A DNA stretch of 64,000 bases from contig NC_058342.1 of NCBI RefSeq assembly GCF_905475395.1, positions 33,128,140-33,192,139 on the forward strand. The letters run 5' to 3'. How positions within the stretch are numbered: position 1 is the stretch's first letter; the number at the start of each line of letters is the position of its first letter. The notes beneath the pieces were generated by a model. It saw nothing but the letters and a program-made list of their open reading frames with translations, ran no database searches and was not told the origin of the DNA. Shown in pieces: positions 1 to 12,300 of the stretch. The stretch comes from Chrysoperla carnea (lineage: Eukaryota > Arthropoda > Insecta > Neuroptera > Chrysopidae). A program made the translations under genes and the position numbers.

Positions 1-670
1 TTTTGTGTTGAAAATTATCTTACCATAGATCATAAGTAATAAAACTAATATTTTTGCTACGAATCACAAAATAGCTTATACATCGCCAGAAGTCTTTGTG
101 GAACGATTAATTTGATCTATTGGTAAATATACTAGATGGCTTTCGATTCACGCTTTTCGCTTTTGGCTCACTTAAAACAACGAGAGATTATTTTATCCAG
201 AAGGATCATACACTTTCTCCTGCATACGGTTTCGAATTAATAGTAATCTTTTTTTGTCGTCAGTAAAAAAAAAACACTTATAGATTATCTTATACCTCCT
301 CCTCCCCCCCCCCCCCTTAGTATATAATAGTGATATTAGAGTAGACGCCAATGTATGAATAATATTAATAAAACAAGTATATTACAGTAACATCAACATC
401 GGTATGGTATCGAATTTAAATTCAATTTAATGTATATTTGAATAGTTTAAATTTAGTTTAGTTTCCCCTTTCGATAAGAGATCTATTTGGAAGCATTTGT
501 ACTACCACACTCCCACAGAATGAGTATACACCATTACAGTACACTAGTACTAGTAAATACTAGACAGTGGGAGTATATGTAACCTATATTTGGAATCTAA
601 TAATAGAAATAGAAATATTATATACAGTCAAAATATATTATCATGACTTCAGTTATAGTAATATTAATCT

Positions 671-1125
671 TATACAAGGTGTTCTGTTATTGATGGTAGA
701 AAATTATATCAATAAATTAAGCTTATCAAAACAAATGGAAAAGCTCTTTACAAAATTTCGATCTGAGGTCTAATTCAGAAGATGTGGCTATGAGAAAAAT
801 AGAAAGATTTATGGATTCACAAACCTATCAAACTCATTAAACGTAGTAAGTGCCACGAGGACTATCATAAAACAATAATTGATTGTAAATTGATTTAATT
901 GGGTAGCGAATACTAAAAAAAATATTTTGCTATCTTTATTTATAAAGAAAACAAAAAAATAATACATATTTATCAAATTATTTCACCACTACAGAGACAC
1001 TTAGATGTGGGAGGTATCAAATTATATATTAATATAGATACGGAGGGGATTAAATTGTGTAATACATAACACATAATGTCTTAGGATAACACAACATGTT
1101 GTGTTTTGCTAAGACATTCTGTGTT
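671..1125. repeat. Fold-back element family FB-A, left arm
   Basis: Starts TATACAAGGTGTTCTGTT and runs about 440 bp through motifs repeated elsewhere in the window, including GGGTAGCGAATACT and CACTTAGATGTGGGAGG. It ends in a small palindrome around ACACAACATGTTGTGT. The same arm occurs at 39156 and, inverted, at 2652-2847, 9461-10037 and 41599-41786. Confidence 0.75.
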
Positions 1126-2444
1126 TGTCAACTTAAAAAAGACACTGTGTATACAAATACTTTTCCTTAAATGTCGTTCCAATTGATTTTGACTGTATAT
1201 TATATTATACATATATTTCACTGAAGTAAATCCTTCAAAAACTATTTCGTTTCGTATTTAAATAACGACTTAGAACTTACGAGTCCGTAGGTAACTTACG
1301 AAATACTTTGGACACGATCAGTACATGGATAGAAAGTCGCCAAATTTAATGAAACTTTCGGAAATCGGTAATTTTAAGGAAAGAGCAATTAAATGGGATA
1401 ATGAATTCTGTTAACAAATACATAATGATGTCGACTCGAGATAGCGCATGCGGATTCCTTGGGATTCCAACTCAGTTAGTCCTGTATTTAAAGCTTCATT
1501 GCTTATAAGGTTCACAATAGAGCGAATATGGTGTCACATTTTTTCGCTCGACAACACATTTTTCCCGCTGACGGCTCTTGCGTTAATCCTGTGGTTCAAA
1601 TACCCTGGCTTATTTCGGGTTAACCATGCTTTCATTGGAGTCGAGTTAAAAAAAGTATGCGGAATTTTTCATCTTGTGTAAGCCCTGTGATTAATATTCA
1701 TCGGCGTCCAATCGAGTTAGCATGGATCTACGGGCTTTTTGGCCCGTTCGATCACTCTTGTATTCACGGGTTGGCCGTCCACCTAATGAGATCGAGAGTT
1801 GATTGGTCTGTGAGAGATTTGTCGCTGGTAAAATGATTGACGGATGAATTGTCAGTCATGCTACTGAACTGAACAACTGAACCCTTGAACGTAGGGTGAA
1901 ACTAATATATTTTATATACAGATAAGTTCAAAAGTAATTGATAAGATGGTTACAATCTGTGCTCTTTCTTTTTGTTGGTTTTGTGTTGAAAACTTTAGAG
2001 TGGGATGATTACTTTTGAGATACATTGTGCATGTGTATGTGTGTGTATATATAGAGTTCGATTAAAGAGAGAGTTTTTAGTAAAAATAAATAAATTGAAA
2101 AATTTGATAAAAACGGAAACAGTTTTATTTTCATTTCTGGTTTGTTAAATGTTTTTTGTTGTTGTTATGGAATGGAATTCTGAATGCTCTTTATTCGTGT
2201 TTAGTCACTTAGAAATAGTTTTTTTTTTTACGTATACGTATGCGTTATACGTTATGATTATACGTATGTGAAAACGATTTGTTTTATTTTTTCAAAATAG
2301 GGTTGCCTTGTCTAGGATTTAATACGTACCTAAACTTTCATTTAGTGGAATAAACAGTGCTTTTCAAAAAGTCTTTCCCCGTATTTTTCCAGCCGTCTTT
2401 TTTGTCAGTTCTTAACCGTTTTTGTCTACAGTAATATCGAAAGA

Positions 2445-2560
2445 GTTGATTTTTTGTTTGTAATGGATAAACTCAAAAACAACTGGACCGATTTTAAAAA
2501 TTCTTTCACCAATATAAAGCTACATTATCAGCAAGTAACATGAGCTGTATATTATTGTTT
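2445..2560 (+). mobile_element. Helitron-like 5' fragment
   Basis: Contains AAACTCAAAAACAACTGGAC and CGATTTTAAAAATTC followed by a TTTCACC stretch. From memory, phrases of this kind are common near the 5' ends of insect Helitrons. A related phrase occurs at 60,250. No coding part is present, and the assignment is tentative. Confidence 0.35.
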
Positions 2561-2651
2561 TTTAATTTAGGATTCCACACAAAAAAAAATTAAAATTCAT
2601 GGTATTGAGATCAAAAAGGGGAGAAACGAAGGAAGTGAAGACTATAACGGT

Positions 2652-2847
2652 AGACCCCTTTATATTCTAAAGTGACCTCTACTCGTTTGATGAGTTTAAT
2701 TGGTCTGTGAATGCATAAATCTTTCTATTATTACATCTTCCGAATCAGGCCTCAGAGCGAAATTTGGTAGAGAGCTTTTCCATTTGTCTTAATAAGTTTA
2801 ATTTACTGGTATAATTTTCTGCTATCAATAATAGAACACCCTGTATA
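2652..2847. repeat. Fold-back element family FB-A, right arm
   Basis: Inverted relative to the arm at 671. It carries the shared segments CGAATCAGGCCTCAG and GGTAGAGAGCTTTTCC and ends AGAACACCCTGTATAA, the reverse complement of the family's TATACAGGGTGTTCT end. Confidence 0.75.
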
Positions 2848-3595
2848 AATCGAAAATGACCAGCATTACAAAAAAATATCCAGACACTTTTTTTGTATAA
2901 AATAACCTAAAAGAATGCGAACTTATATGCTGTTATATATTTTTTAGCTGTATTTTGGATAAGTTTTTTGCGTGTAATTTATGAATTAGCTCAGACTTTT
3001 GTAATTTTCTTCTAACTAGATAAATTTTTTCATTAAATATGTTTCAAAAGTAAATTTTTCAGGAGGATTGTAACCTTTAATTTCAAATATCTTCAATTTT
3101 TGTGTGACTTAGCATGTCTTGCTCCTGTTACCTTCATTTATTTAAAGTTATACTCATCCAAAATTTAAGAATTTTATGGAAATGAGCAAGCTTGGAATGT
3201 GGTGACTAACTTTAACCATTTATTAGTCAGGCTTAAAGCTCGTGGTTAGGTTTTTATTTTCTCAGTTCCAATGAATGCAAAGTAAATAAATAATAATAGA
3301 GTTGGCAACCCTACTTGAAATGATTCATCATAACTTTATCTCGTGCTGGTGTTCATTAAACAGTTACAAAAAACAATTTTTCGGAGTCAGAGTCATGCAT
3401 CAATATCAGAATCAGCATCTTTATTTGTCTGTCAGTAGTTTTTTTGGGATTAACGTATGGTTTTTGTGTATTACCGCTTCAATTATTTTTCTTGACGTAT
3501 GGCGGTCAAGTCTAGTGAGAGTCAACGCCACTTTATCGTAATTACCGTAATGAAAATATTCGAGTTCAGATAATAAAAAAGAACGATATCTTAAA

Positions 3596-4640
3596 AAATA
3601 CTTGCTCTATCGTTAAATAAACACGATTTTTGTAATTTTTGGGTCAAAATTATCTAGTAAACTGAGTTTTATCAAAATCGGAAACAAAATAATTTTTTCG
3701 ATTTTTCGCGATTTTCTTTAGGGGTACCCCTTAGAAAAAATCGAAAAAATCTAGAAAATTTTTTTGTTCCCGATTTTGATAAAACTTAGTATATAAACTA
3801 ATTTTGACCCATAAATTCCAAAAATCGTGTTTATTCGACGATTGGATGCATAGTTTGCAAGATATCGATCGAAATCGCATCAAAATGAGTGATATCTGAA
3901 AAACTATTTGCTCTATCGTTAAATAAACACGATTTTTGTAATTTTTGGGTCAAAATTATCTTGTAAACTGAGTTTTATCAAAATCGGAAACCAAATAATT
4001 TTTTCGATTTTTCGCGATATTCTTAAGGGGTACCCCTTAGAAAAAATCGAAAAAATCGAGAAAACTTTTTTGTTTCCGATTTTGATAAAACTCAGTATAT
4101 AAACTAATTTTTACCCAAAATTTCCAAAAATCGTGTTTATTCGACGATTGGATTCATAGTTTACAAGATATCGATCGAAATCGCGTCAAAATGAGCGATA
4201 TCTGAAAAACTATTCGCTCTATCGTGAAATAAACACGATTTTTGTAATTTTTGGGTCAAAATTACCTTGTAAACTGAGTATTATCAAAATCGGAAACCAA
4301 ATAATTTTTTCGATTTTTCGCGATTTTCTTAAGGGGTACCCCTTAGAAAAAATCAAAAAAATCGAGAAAATTTTTTTGTTCCCGATTTTGATAAAACTCG
4401 ATATATAAAGTAATATTTACCCATAAATTCAAAAAATCGTGTTTATTCGACGATTGGATGCATAGTTTACAAGATATCGATCGAAATCGCGTCAAAATAA
4501 GCGATTTCTTAAAAACTACCTGCTCTATCGTTAAATAAACGTTAAAAATTTTATCAAAATCGGAAACAAAAAAAATTATCTCGATTTTGATAATTTTGAC
4601 CTAAAAATTCCAAAAATCTTGTTTATATCAACTGGATTTT
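3596..4640. repeat. Palindromic satellite array, 306-bp period
   Basis: Three to four tandem units. The perfect core AGGGGTACCCCT has its GGTACC at 3723, 4029 and 4335, exactly 306 bp apart. Each unit is itself an inverted repeat: GGGTCAAAATTA and ATCAAAATCGGAAAC left of the core reappear as reverse complements on the right. The last unit is truncated and diverged. A related array lies at 45.4-46.3 kb and fragments at 6.3 and 59.6 kb. Confidence 0.9.
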
Positions 4641-5039
4641 GACGATTTTTACATCTCCATTTCCTTATAAAATCAAATATTTCGTGGTACTGAATGCTTC
4701 ATAATTAAAAATAAACATATGAATTATAGTTTGTTACACTTTAAAATCACGTTCTTTTGATATGTTTTAAAATTTAAAATTTTATTTGAAAATGCATTCA
4801 TTTCTGATTTGACCCAAATTTGAAGCTATTGATAATAATTAGCACTCCTAAAGTGTAACAGAGCCCAATTTATTGAAACTGAATAATCGAAAGTGAACCA
4901 TTCTAGAGTTTTACAAATTTTTATTCATTTAAGTCAACATTCATTAATTCAGTCATAGCGGAGATTCCTTAAATGGATTCCAGGTTTTAATTTTTTGTTA
5001 CGGGGTCCTAATTTTCTGAAAATAAAATGTAGTTAAAAT

Positions 5040-5560
5040 TTCTTTAGCACATAACACATACATACATGTGACACATACATAACTGATATTCAAGTATGGT
5101 ACATACTATAAAATTTCCGCCTAATTGGCGCCCTCACGGGTAAACAGTGATGTTCACGAAAAAATTCAAGCAATAGTTGTTTATTATTTGATAAGGAACA
5201 TTTTTTACTTTTAAACTTTTGTTCTATCTCTGGCGGTTTACAAGATGGATCCTACGGACCCAAGATCCAATTGACCTATGATGCTCATTTACGAACTTGA
5301 CTTCACTTTTTACGTCCTAAGTACGCTGTAAAAATTGCAGCTCGATATCTTTTTTCGTTTTTGAGTTATCGTGTCCACAGACGAACAGACGGACGGACGG
5401 ACAACCGGAAATGGACTAATTAGGTGATTCTATGAACACCTATAGCAAAATTTTGTTGGTAGCATCAATATTTTTAAGTTTTACAAACTTGGGACTAAAC
5501 TTAATATACCTTGCATATTACATATATGCATGGTATAAAAATTTCTTTAATGAAAAAATA
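5040..5560 (+). mobile_element. DINE-1-like (Helentron-type) non-autonomous element
   Basis: A roughly 500-bp dispersed element. It has CCCTCACGGGTAAACAGTGA near the front, a GACGGACGGACGGACAACCG microsatellite-like core, ATGGACTAATTAGGTGATTC, and an end with TTGGGACTAAACTTAATATA and GGTATAAAAA. The arrangement resembles Drosophila DINE-1, which also has a GACGGACAGAC core and ends near GGGTATAAAA. No coding capacity. The family is inferred from layout only. Confidence 0.55.
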
Positions 5561-6049
5561 GTGGGAGTCCTTGAATCAGGTTTTACAACAAAACCAAAAA
5601 ATTTAAAATGAAGACCGGAACTAGATACATGAATCTTTGTACAGGCAATAAAAAGTGAATATTTATGAATGTGTTTTAAGTTTAGTAAATTCTTTTGAGT
5701 GTATCTAAGCAGTTTTTTATTTTTTTTATTTTTTTTTTTGTAAATTCTTGGAATTTTTTAAAATATTATTTTGTTTTTGAAAATTCTTTTCAACGTCAAC
5801 AACGTCAACATGCTACATGCTAATGTTAATGCTATTAAAACGTGAGCAAAATTATATAAAAAAAAAAAATTATGTTCGGTTCAATCTTAGAATGGGGAAA
5901 GCCCCACTTTAAATGAAATACCTATAAAGTATAAACAAACAAAATTAAGAATCATTCATGCAAGAAAGGTTTCGTAGCTTTCCAAAATCAATTAAATTTA
6001 TATTATTTGGATGACTTGACAGGTAAAATTTTACAAATAATAAACAAAG

Positions 6050-6155
6050 AGACGAAGTTTGATAGCAGTAAGTCGGATATGAATGCGGTTTTCGACATTC
6101 GATTCGTTAGAGCGTCAGCAAATTTTAAATATGCAATTAGCATAATTGGGTATTA
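6050..6155. repeat. Solo arm of inverted-repeat family FB-E
   Basis: Shares GCAGTAAGTCGGAT, the TTCGTTAGAGCGTC region and ATATGCAATTAGCATAATT with both arms of the element at 13350-14052. Confidence 0.65.
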
Positions 6156-6248
6156 TCGTTAGTCAAAAAAATGATGAAATTTGAAAAAAGTTAAAATTTA
6201 TGTAAAAATATACTTAAATATTCTGATTTCGAGTCATAAAAGCACATT

Positions 6249-6415
6249 AGATTCAATGCGGAATAATTTCAGAGACTGAACGGAATGAAAATGTTGGCTC
6301 TACAGTCAGATTCATAAAATATCTCGAAAATTACTCATTTAATGGTCAAATAAACACGATTTTTGTAATTTTCGGGTCAAAATTACCTTATAAACTTAGT
6401 TTTATCGAAATCGAT
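6249..6415 (+). repeat. Repeat copy shared with 59527-59692, carrying a satellite half-unit
   Basis: Near-identical over about 165 bp to 59527-59692, from AGATTCAATGCGGAATAATT to TTTTATCGAAATCG. The second half is one arm of the 306-bp satellite (AATAAACACGATTTTTGTAA). Here it is followed by unrelated sequence, so it is a mobilised fragment and not an array. Confidence 0.8.
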
Positions 6416-7224
6416 ATGGCGTCTGGCGTATTATGGCGTCTGGCGGTCGCCATATTGAATTTTCATTACTGCTATATCATCAGTTGCACTTGCAAGGATA
6501 AGAAAAATCGATTGACATAAGGATCATCTAAATCGGTCCACACATTTGGCATCTAGTGTGCCACACACTACCACTCCTTTGCGTTGCGTAGTCGGGTAAA
6601 AAGCGCAGAGTAATTCGATAAGAATAATATTAGTTGAATGTGATAAGTGAAAAATAAACTACATATTTTATTGAAAATTTATTAAATTTAAATGAAAAAA
6701 CGAATACAATTAATATTAAATTTTTAAAATAAATTATTTAGTGACTAGATGCAAATGCAGATGGCTTTAAACAAATCAAATGCAGGCAATAAATATTTTT
6801 AAACATAAAAATGAGTGAATATAGTAATTATACCCCAATCGGTAGCAAGCGTTCTGTGGCCATCGAGGCGTTTACAGAAGATTTCGATCATTTCCTATAT
6901 TTTTAACTTGTCCAATTGATCTTTGATGGTACTAGATGCGCATGTTCGATCTGCTTGTCTCTAATTGTTTTGAGATTAGTTAAAATAAGAGGGGGAAATC
7001 TGACGAGCTGACAACGATTCTACAGACGAAAAAACATAGAAAATAATCGAAATCTCTCGTCAACCCTTTCGTAACCACAGAACCCTCGCTAGCGAATGGA
7101 GTATTATATGTAGTAAAATGCAGGCTATTTTTTAGTAAACGACACACATTTACGATTTACTTTATAGTCGAATTAATAAGCTGGAAAATGTTGAATACTT
7201 GTTGGACAGCATCGATTTCTAAAC

Positions 7225-7620
7225 CTCTGCCTTCACTTGAAAATTAGGGTAGTTTCAACCCCCCCAAACAATCTATAAAATGAATATTTTACCTCCGGAA
7301 TTGACTCCAGTACGAAATATTATTATTTATATGTTTTTGACCAAAAATGCCACGAATACTGGGGTGTGGTGTTGAATTTAGACTCTGCATTCGTGATCAA
7401 AAACCTCCTGAAAGAACTTCTAAATTTTTTGGACAAAAATAGTATGAATCCCGTACTGTAGTACGGTATTGTGGATTTTACATCCCAGATTCGTAATTAG
7501 CGACCAAAAAATCCCATTGAGCCAATTCCAGAAGCAAAATATTCAATTATTTGGTGGGGGGGTTGAAACTTCTCCAATTATCCTATGAAGGCACAGATTG
7601 GAGGTGATAAAAGTTCTTAA
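7225..7620. repeat. Imperfect inverted repeat, about 390 bp
   Basis: The left part (CCTCTGCCTTCA, GTTTCAACCCCCCC, AAAATGAATATTTTACC) is mirrored on the right by GGGGGGGTTGAAACTTC, CAAAATATTC and TGAAGGCACAGATTGGAGG. The arms are diverged. It looks like an old fold-back element of its own family. Confidence 0.5.
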
Positions 7621-9118
7621 GGTCGTGTTTTCAACATATACAATATCTTCAGGCTTATTTATTCGACTATTAGTATATAAACAGTAAGCAAAATTTTGTT
7701 GTAGTCAAAATTTCGAACTGATTACACTTTTAAAATAAAAAATTTCTAAGAATATCTTATAGATCGATTCACCGAGTGCTTTAAAATCCTTTGATAAAAC
7801 ATTTTTCGATAATTTTCGAAGTAGAATAATAAAAGTGGGTATTTATTGAAAAACATTGGATCCATGGAGTATACCATAAATCAGGACGAACCTATGGACA
7901 ATCGAGCTTCGTTAATAATTTTGAGAATTATTGCTCAATAAATATTAGAAAAAATGAATTTTTTTAAGGAGTGAAGTTGTTGAAAATAAGTTTTAAAATA
8001 TAAAATTTCTCAATTTATTTCAAATTGAGCCACCTCCCATTTCAAATTGTCACAAAATTACACGAAGTCGAGCAACGAACGAGGACATGGAACCCTTGGG
8101 GAAATAGCAAGAGAAATTTTTCCACCCTTCAATTTTAAGTTCTAATATATTCGAGAAAATGTGAAAATTAAAAACTTTAATAAGTGCATCGAATCAAAAA
8201 AACGTCTAAGGACTTTTAGATTTATTTTGACTCAAAAAAAAAGATTCTCCAGAGATTGGTCCTAACTTGAAACATCCTGTATACGATTTTAAGTACAATT
8301 TCTCTCGGTGAGTCGATGCGATCGATAAGTTTTTCATAAATAAAATTTTTTTTTAAACAAATTTTTTCTTGTATTAGAAATTTCTTGAATACTGAATTCA
8401 ATACAAGAAAACACTCCCCGACTCTGAATCTACACTGTAAAGAAATTTACTGGAAGTAAACACGTTTATTGGGCTATTGATATTCTTGTAACACGTAAAT
8501 ATTTTTATGATTTCAATACTTAATTCAAAAAAATTAAAAATCATCTTGTAACCAAAAATTTGTTCACAGTGTATAACTTATAAATTAATTTAAAATCTAA
8601 TAATAATAAAAATTGATAAATCCTAAAATCTAATACTTCGTTTAAAATGGAATCCGCTAATCCAACCGCTAAAGGCTTAACAAAAAATAATCGATATTGA
8701 TTCATATTGCTTTGATTAGAGCACTAAAACTTCAGTATTCGTATATACACCGACTGTTACGTCTTCTCGAAAAGTTGCATTAGACAAGTTTTTGTCACGC
8801 GACTTCAATACTTTTTGGCTATCCCAAAAGTGCCCAAATGTTCACTTCAATAAGTACTTCGATAGTTGATTCATACTGATGGTGAGTAAATTGAAGAGTT
8901 CGAAATATGCCATTGATTTTTCTAGGAATTTAAAATGGCTGGGACGAATACTTTAGTGCGATGTTTTAGTGCGATGTATAAATAAATACAAAAAATCAAA
9001 AATGAAATCAGGTTTGATTTTCTTGAATACTTCACACAAAATTACGTACTTCACAAACTCATGTCACTTAGTCTCAAACTCAAAAACGCAGCTGAATTGC
9101 GCATATATACTCAATTGA

Positions 9119-9124
9119 TTTATT
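9119..9124 (-). terminator. Poly(A) signal of the activin-beta-like gene
   Basis: AATAAA on the minus strand, about 90 nt past the TGA at 9214-9216. It is the first canonical hexamer downstream. Cleavage is expected some 10-30 nt further on, near 9090-9105 (inferred). Confidence 0.6.
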
Positions 9125-9213
9125 CCAGAATATTTTGTTTTTCTAAGTTACATTAAAAACATAATCAGATGTTTTTTGATCCTGTTCTTGTTTCTATTCC
9201 AATTCCCGTGTTA

Positions 9214-9378
9214 TCACAAACATCCACACGATTCCACAATCATATTTGGTAACATTTTCAGTGTAATTGTATTGTTATTGTCCATGTACAGTAATTGTAA
9301 CGGCTGGAACTGCGTGGCCGTACAACATGGTAACAATTCAAGGCGTAAATTTTCTGGAACACCTTGATATAAGTATGC
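9214..9378 (-). CDS. Actbeta: Activin-beta-like gene, terminal coding exon 4 (C-terminal cystine-knot half)
   Basis: A 165-nt exon giving 54 residues and TGA. The acceptor is TTCAATTTACAG, and the exon enters in phase 0, matching exon 3. It supplies the missing half of the ligand: LLPCCTATQF, LQLLYMD, LPNMIVESCGCL and stop. These are the hallmark CC-x(31)-C-x-C cysteines and the VxSCGC end of the activin subfamily. It has no start codon and is too short to stand out as an open frame. Confidence 0.95.
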   Translation of the reverse strand, partial: AYLYQGVPENLRLELLPCCTATQFQPLQLLYMDNNNTITLKMLPNMIVESCGCL

Positions 9379-12300
9379 CTGTAAATTGAATTTTAAAAAA
9401 ATTTTGTTAGAGGTTTATTTTGTGAACATTTATTTTTTTTGGAAATTTTTATTTTCATATAAGTAAATTAAGTTTATCAAGAAAAATGGAAAAGCTCTTT
9501 ACCAAATTTCGATTTAAGGCTTGATTCAGGAGATGGCTATGGGAAAAATAGAAAGATTTATGAATTCGCAGACCAATTAAACTCATTAAATTAGTAGGTG
9601 TCACTTTAGAATATAGAGGGGACTCTCATAAAACAATAAGTGATTGTAAATTAATTGGGTAGCGGATACTAAAAAAATTATACATATTTATCAAATTATT
9701 TCACCAATACAGAGACACTTAGATGTGGGAGGTATCAAATTACGGAGGGGATTAAATTGTGTAATACCTAACACATAATGTCTTAGGATAACACAATCAA
9801 GGATCCTCTATCAATCCCCTCCGTATCTATATTAATGTATAATTTGATACCTCCCACATCTAAGTGTCTCTGTCTTTGATAGGTCTATGAATTCATAAAT
9901 CATTCTATTTTTCCCATTGCCACATCTCCCAAATTAGGCATCAAATCGAAATTTGGTAAAGAGCTTTTCAATTTGTCTTAATAAGCTTAATTTACTGGTA
10001 TAATTTTCTGCTATCAATAACAGAACATCCTGTATATACCAGGTGCTCTGAGAGTAGAGGTACCGATTCTTTAAAAAAAAAATTAAAAACCAATAGTTTT
10101 ATGTTCAGAAAGTGTTATTTTCAGAATTGAAAAAAAATATGCTAATTTGGTTAAACTTTTTGGTTGAACACATAATCAAGAATTTATCAAGATCCAACAA
10201 TTAGTTTAAGTGGATTCTGGGTATAATTTTTTTAAAATTATTTAGTAAAATTATGGTTAAAACTTTAATTAATTTATGTTATGTTACTTTCAATTGAATC
10301 CAATTAAAATAATGTGTCAGTGTCATAACATCACATAACTTCCATATAAAATATGTTTATCTTATATTTTTTTTGATCAAGTGCCAACAATTAGGTATAG
10401 TGGCGAAAAAAATGAGGTACCTAATTTTAATTAATAACTAATTAATAATAAAATTAACGTTCTCCAAAATAAATATTACGTTAATTTTTTTTTTTTTTGG
10501 GTCAATGACTTTGGGTAAAAACATCACAAAAATAACGGTGTTATGAAATTTTTTGCATCGTGGATATTTATAGAAGTTTTCTGTTGTATTCGAATGACAT
10601 GTCGTATGCGGAGAGGTCTGGTTTAAATCATTCAAGGAAAAGAAAAGAAAAACTAAATTTGTAATGCATTACGTGTCAGTGTGGGTTTATTTACGCGATA
10701 TCGATGATCTATTTTCATTTTACGAATGACGTAGTTTCAGTTTTTCATATGAAAATGATTTAATGAATATTTGTGTGAATGATTTGTCGATTCAGTTTTT
10801 TTTTTTTTTTTTTTTTTAAATATATTTTTCAATAAAAAACCACAAGAAATTCGAAGAATTTTTGCGTTTTAAATACACAATTCACAATTTTATTCGATCG
10901 ATTAATAATCGTACATTCATAAAACCCCCTGATCCCCCCTCCCACATCTTCTCCCAACGATGTGTCTTTTTTTGTGAATGAATTTACAAAACTTTTATGT
11001 TTATTGGAGAAACTTTATTTTTGAAATTTGAAAATGATTTGCAGTAGGAAATTTCGATTGATTACTTTTCTTTTATTTCCTTCTAAATCAAATTCAGAAA
11101 TCGAAATATTTTGAAAAAAGAGAGTCGAAAAAAGTATTTTAGCTCGTTTTCGATAAAGCTCGACTTGATTTAACAACTAACCCGTCAAACGTACAGCAAT
11201 CTTTAGTCGCGTGATGATATATTTGCTAACGGGTTCTGCACATTCGTTAACTTTGAAAATCATAACCTCTACATAATTTTACACTAGCAAGCAAGTTCAG
11301 ACTTATGGTCTAAATTATTTGTACTTTATTTTCAACTTTGATGATGAATTTTGTTATAACTTCATAAATGTAGACGAAAAATAAGAATACAATTTTTCGA
11401 CATCTATCTTGGTTTTCGAAATATCGAAAGCTAAATAATTTAAAAAAAATTTCAATTTACGATATTTTGAAAATTATTCCAAATGCGTTATTTTTCAAAA
11501 ACAAAGTTTTTACCAATTTTTTTTACAGCTTAGGCAGGAATAATTACATGAATGCATATATAGTGGTATAACTAAATAAAAATTAAGCTTACCCGAATAA
11601 TAGAATTATAATGCGATCCGCTGACAGTAACCGCAGCCGCTGAGGTACAGGATCCCCGACAGAAATATGCATTATATCCACTTGGAAATATAATCCAATC
11701 AGACCATCCGATATCCTTGAATGAAATATACAAATTTTCCCGACAACATTCTTTTGCATCTGGATTACAATTCATATTATGACGACGATTTCGTCCCGTT
11801 CGTGCGGAGGCATCATATTGCATTGCCGTTGGGTTCTGATGGAAGTATGTTGATATTACTAGGAATAATTTATGCTCCGTTTTATGGGATATCGGTGATT
11901 CAGAGACATCCATGCCGCAAGTCTTGCATGCAACGTTGATTGAGTGATTGTACTCATTGTATTGGAGCCATTCACGGACGGAGGGTGCAATATCTGCACG
12001 GATCCAACCCTCTGAAAATATTCATTTTATTTTAATTACCTATCGTGAATTCTTCACATTTGTTATAACACCTTTAATTGTCTATTTATTCAAGTATGAA
12101 AATATCACCTACGAAAAAAGACTCTGATGGCTAAAAATCCATCAAATTAGGTTAAACGTTTGATTCTAGTTTACGAGAAATTAATTATTATGCCCGTTTT
12201 ACATGATGATATATGAAGAAGTCGTAATAAATGTTGGTTTTTTAGTCAATAAAAGCTTTTAAAAATGTTTTATCATTTACATAAATAACTTTTATCAATA

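Larger units (their letters stand above)
1..9118. other. Intergenic region, no supported gene
   Basis: AT-rich sequence with only short random open frames. It holds fold-back fragments (671-1125, 2652-2847), a Helitron-like fragment (2445-2560), the 306-bp satellite (3596-4640), a DINE-1-like element (5040-5560), an arm of another inverted-repeat family (6050-6155) and a repeat shared with 59.5 kb (6249-6415). A somewhat more GC-rich, non-repetitive patch at 1420-1820 has no reading frame I recognise. Confidence 0.6.

Noticed and set aside
1448-1681. 77-codon frame in the GC-richer patch
   Set aside because: No recognisable domain, no splice context and no repeat match; left as unexplained sequence.
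3596-4640. Regular repeats as a CRISPR array
   Set aside because: Unit length 306 bp, palindromic, no short repeat/spacer pattern, and in a eukaryotic genome.
9176-9367. Plus-strand frame of 63 codons
   Set aside because: Antisense to the terminal activin-beta-like exon, whose minus-strand reading has clear family motifs.
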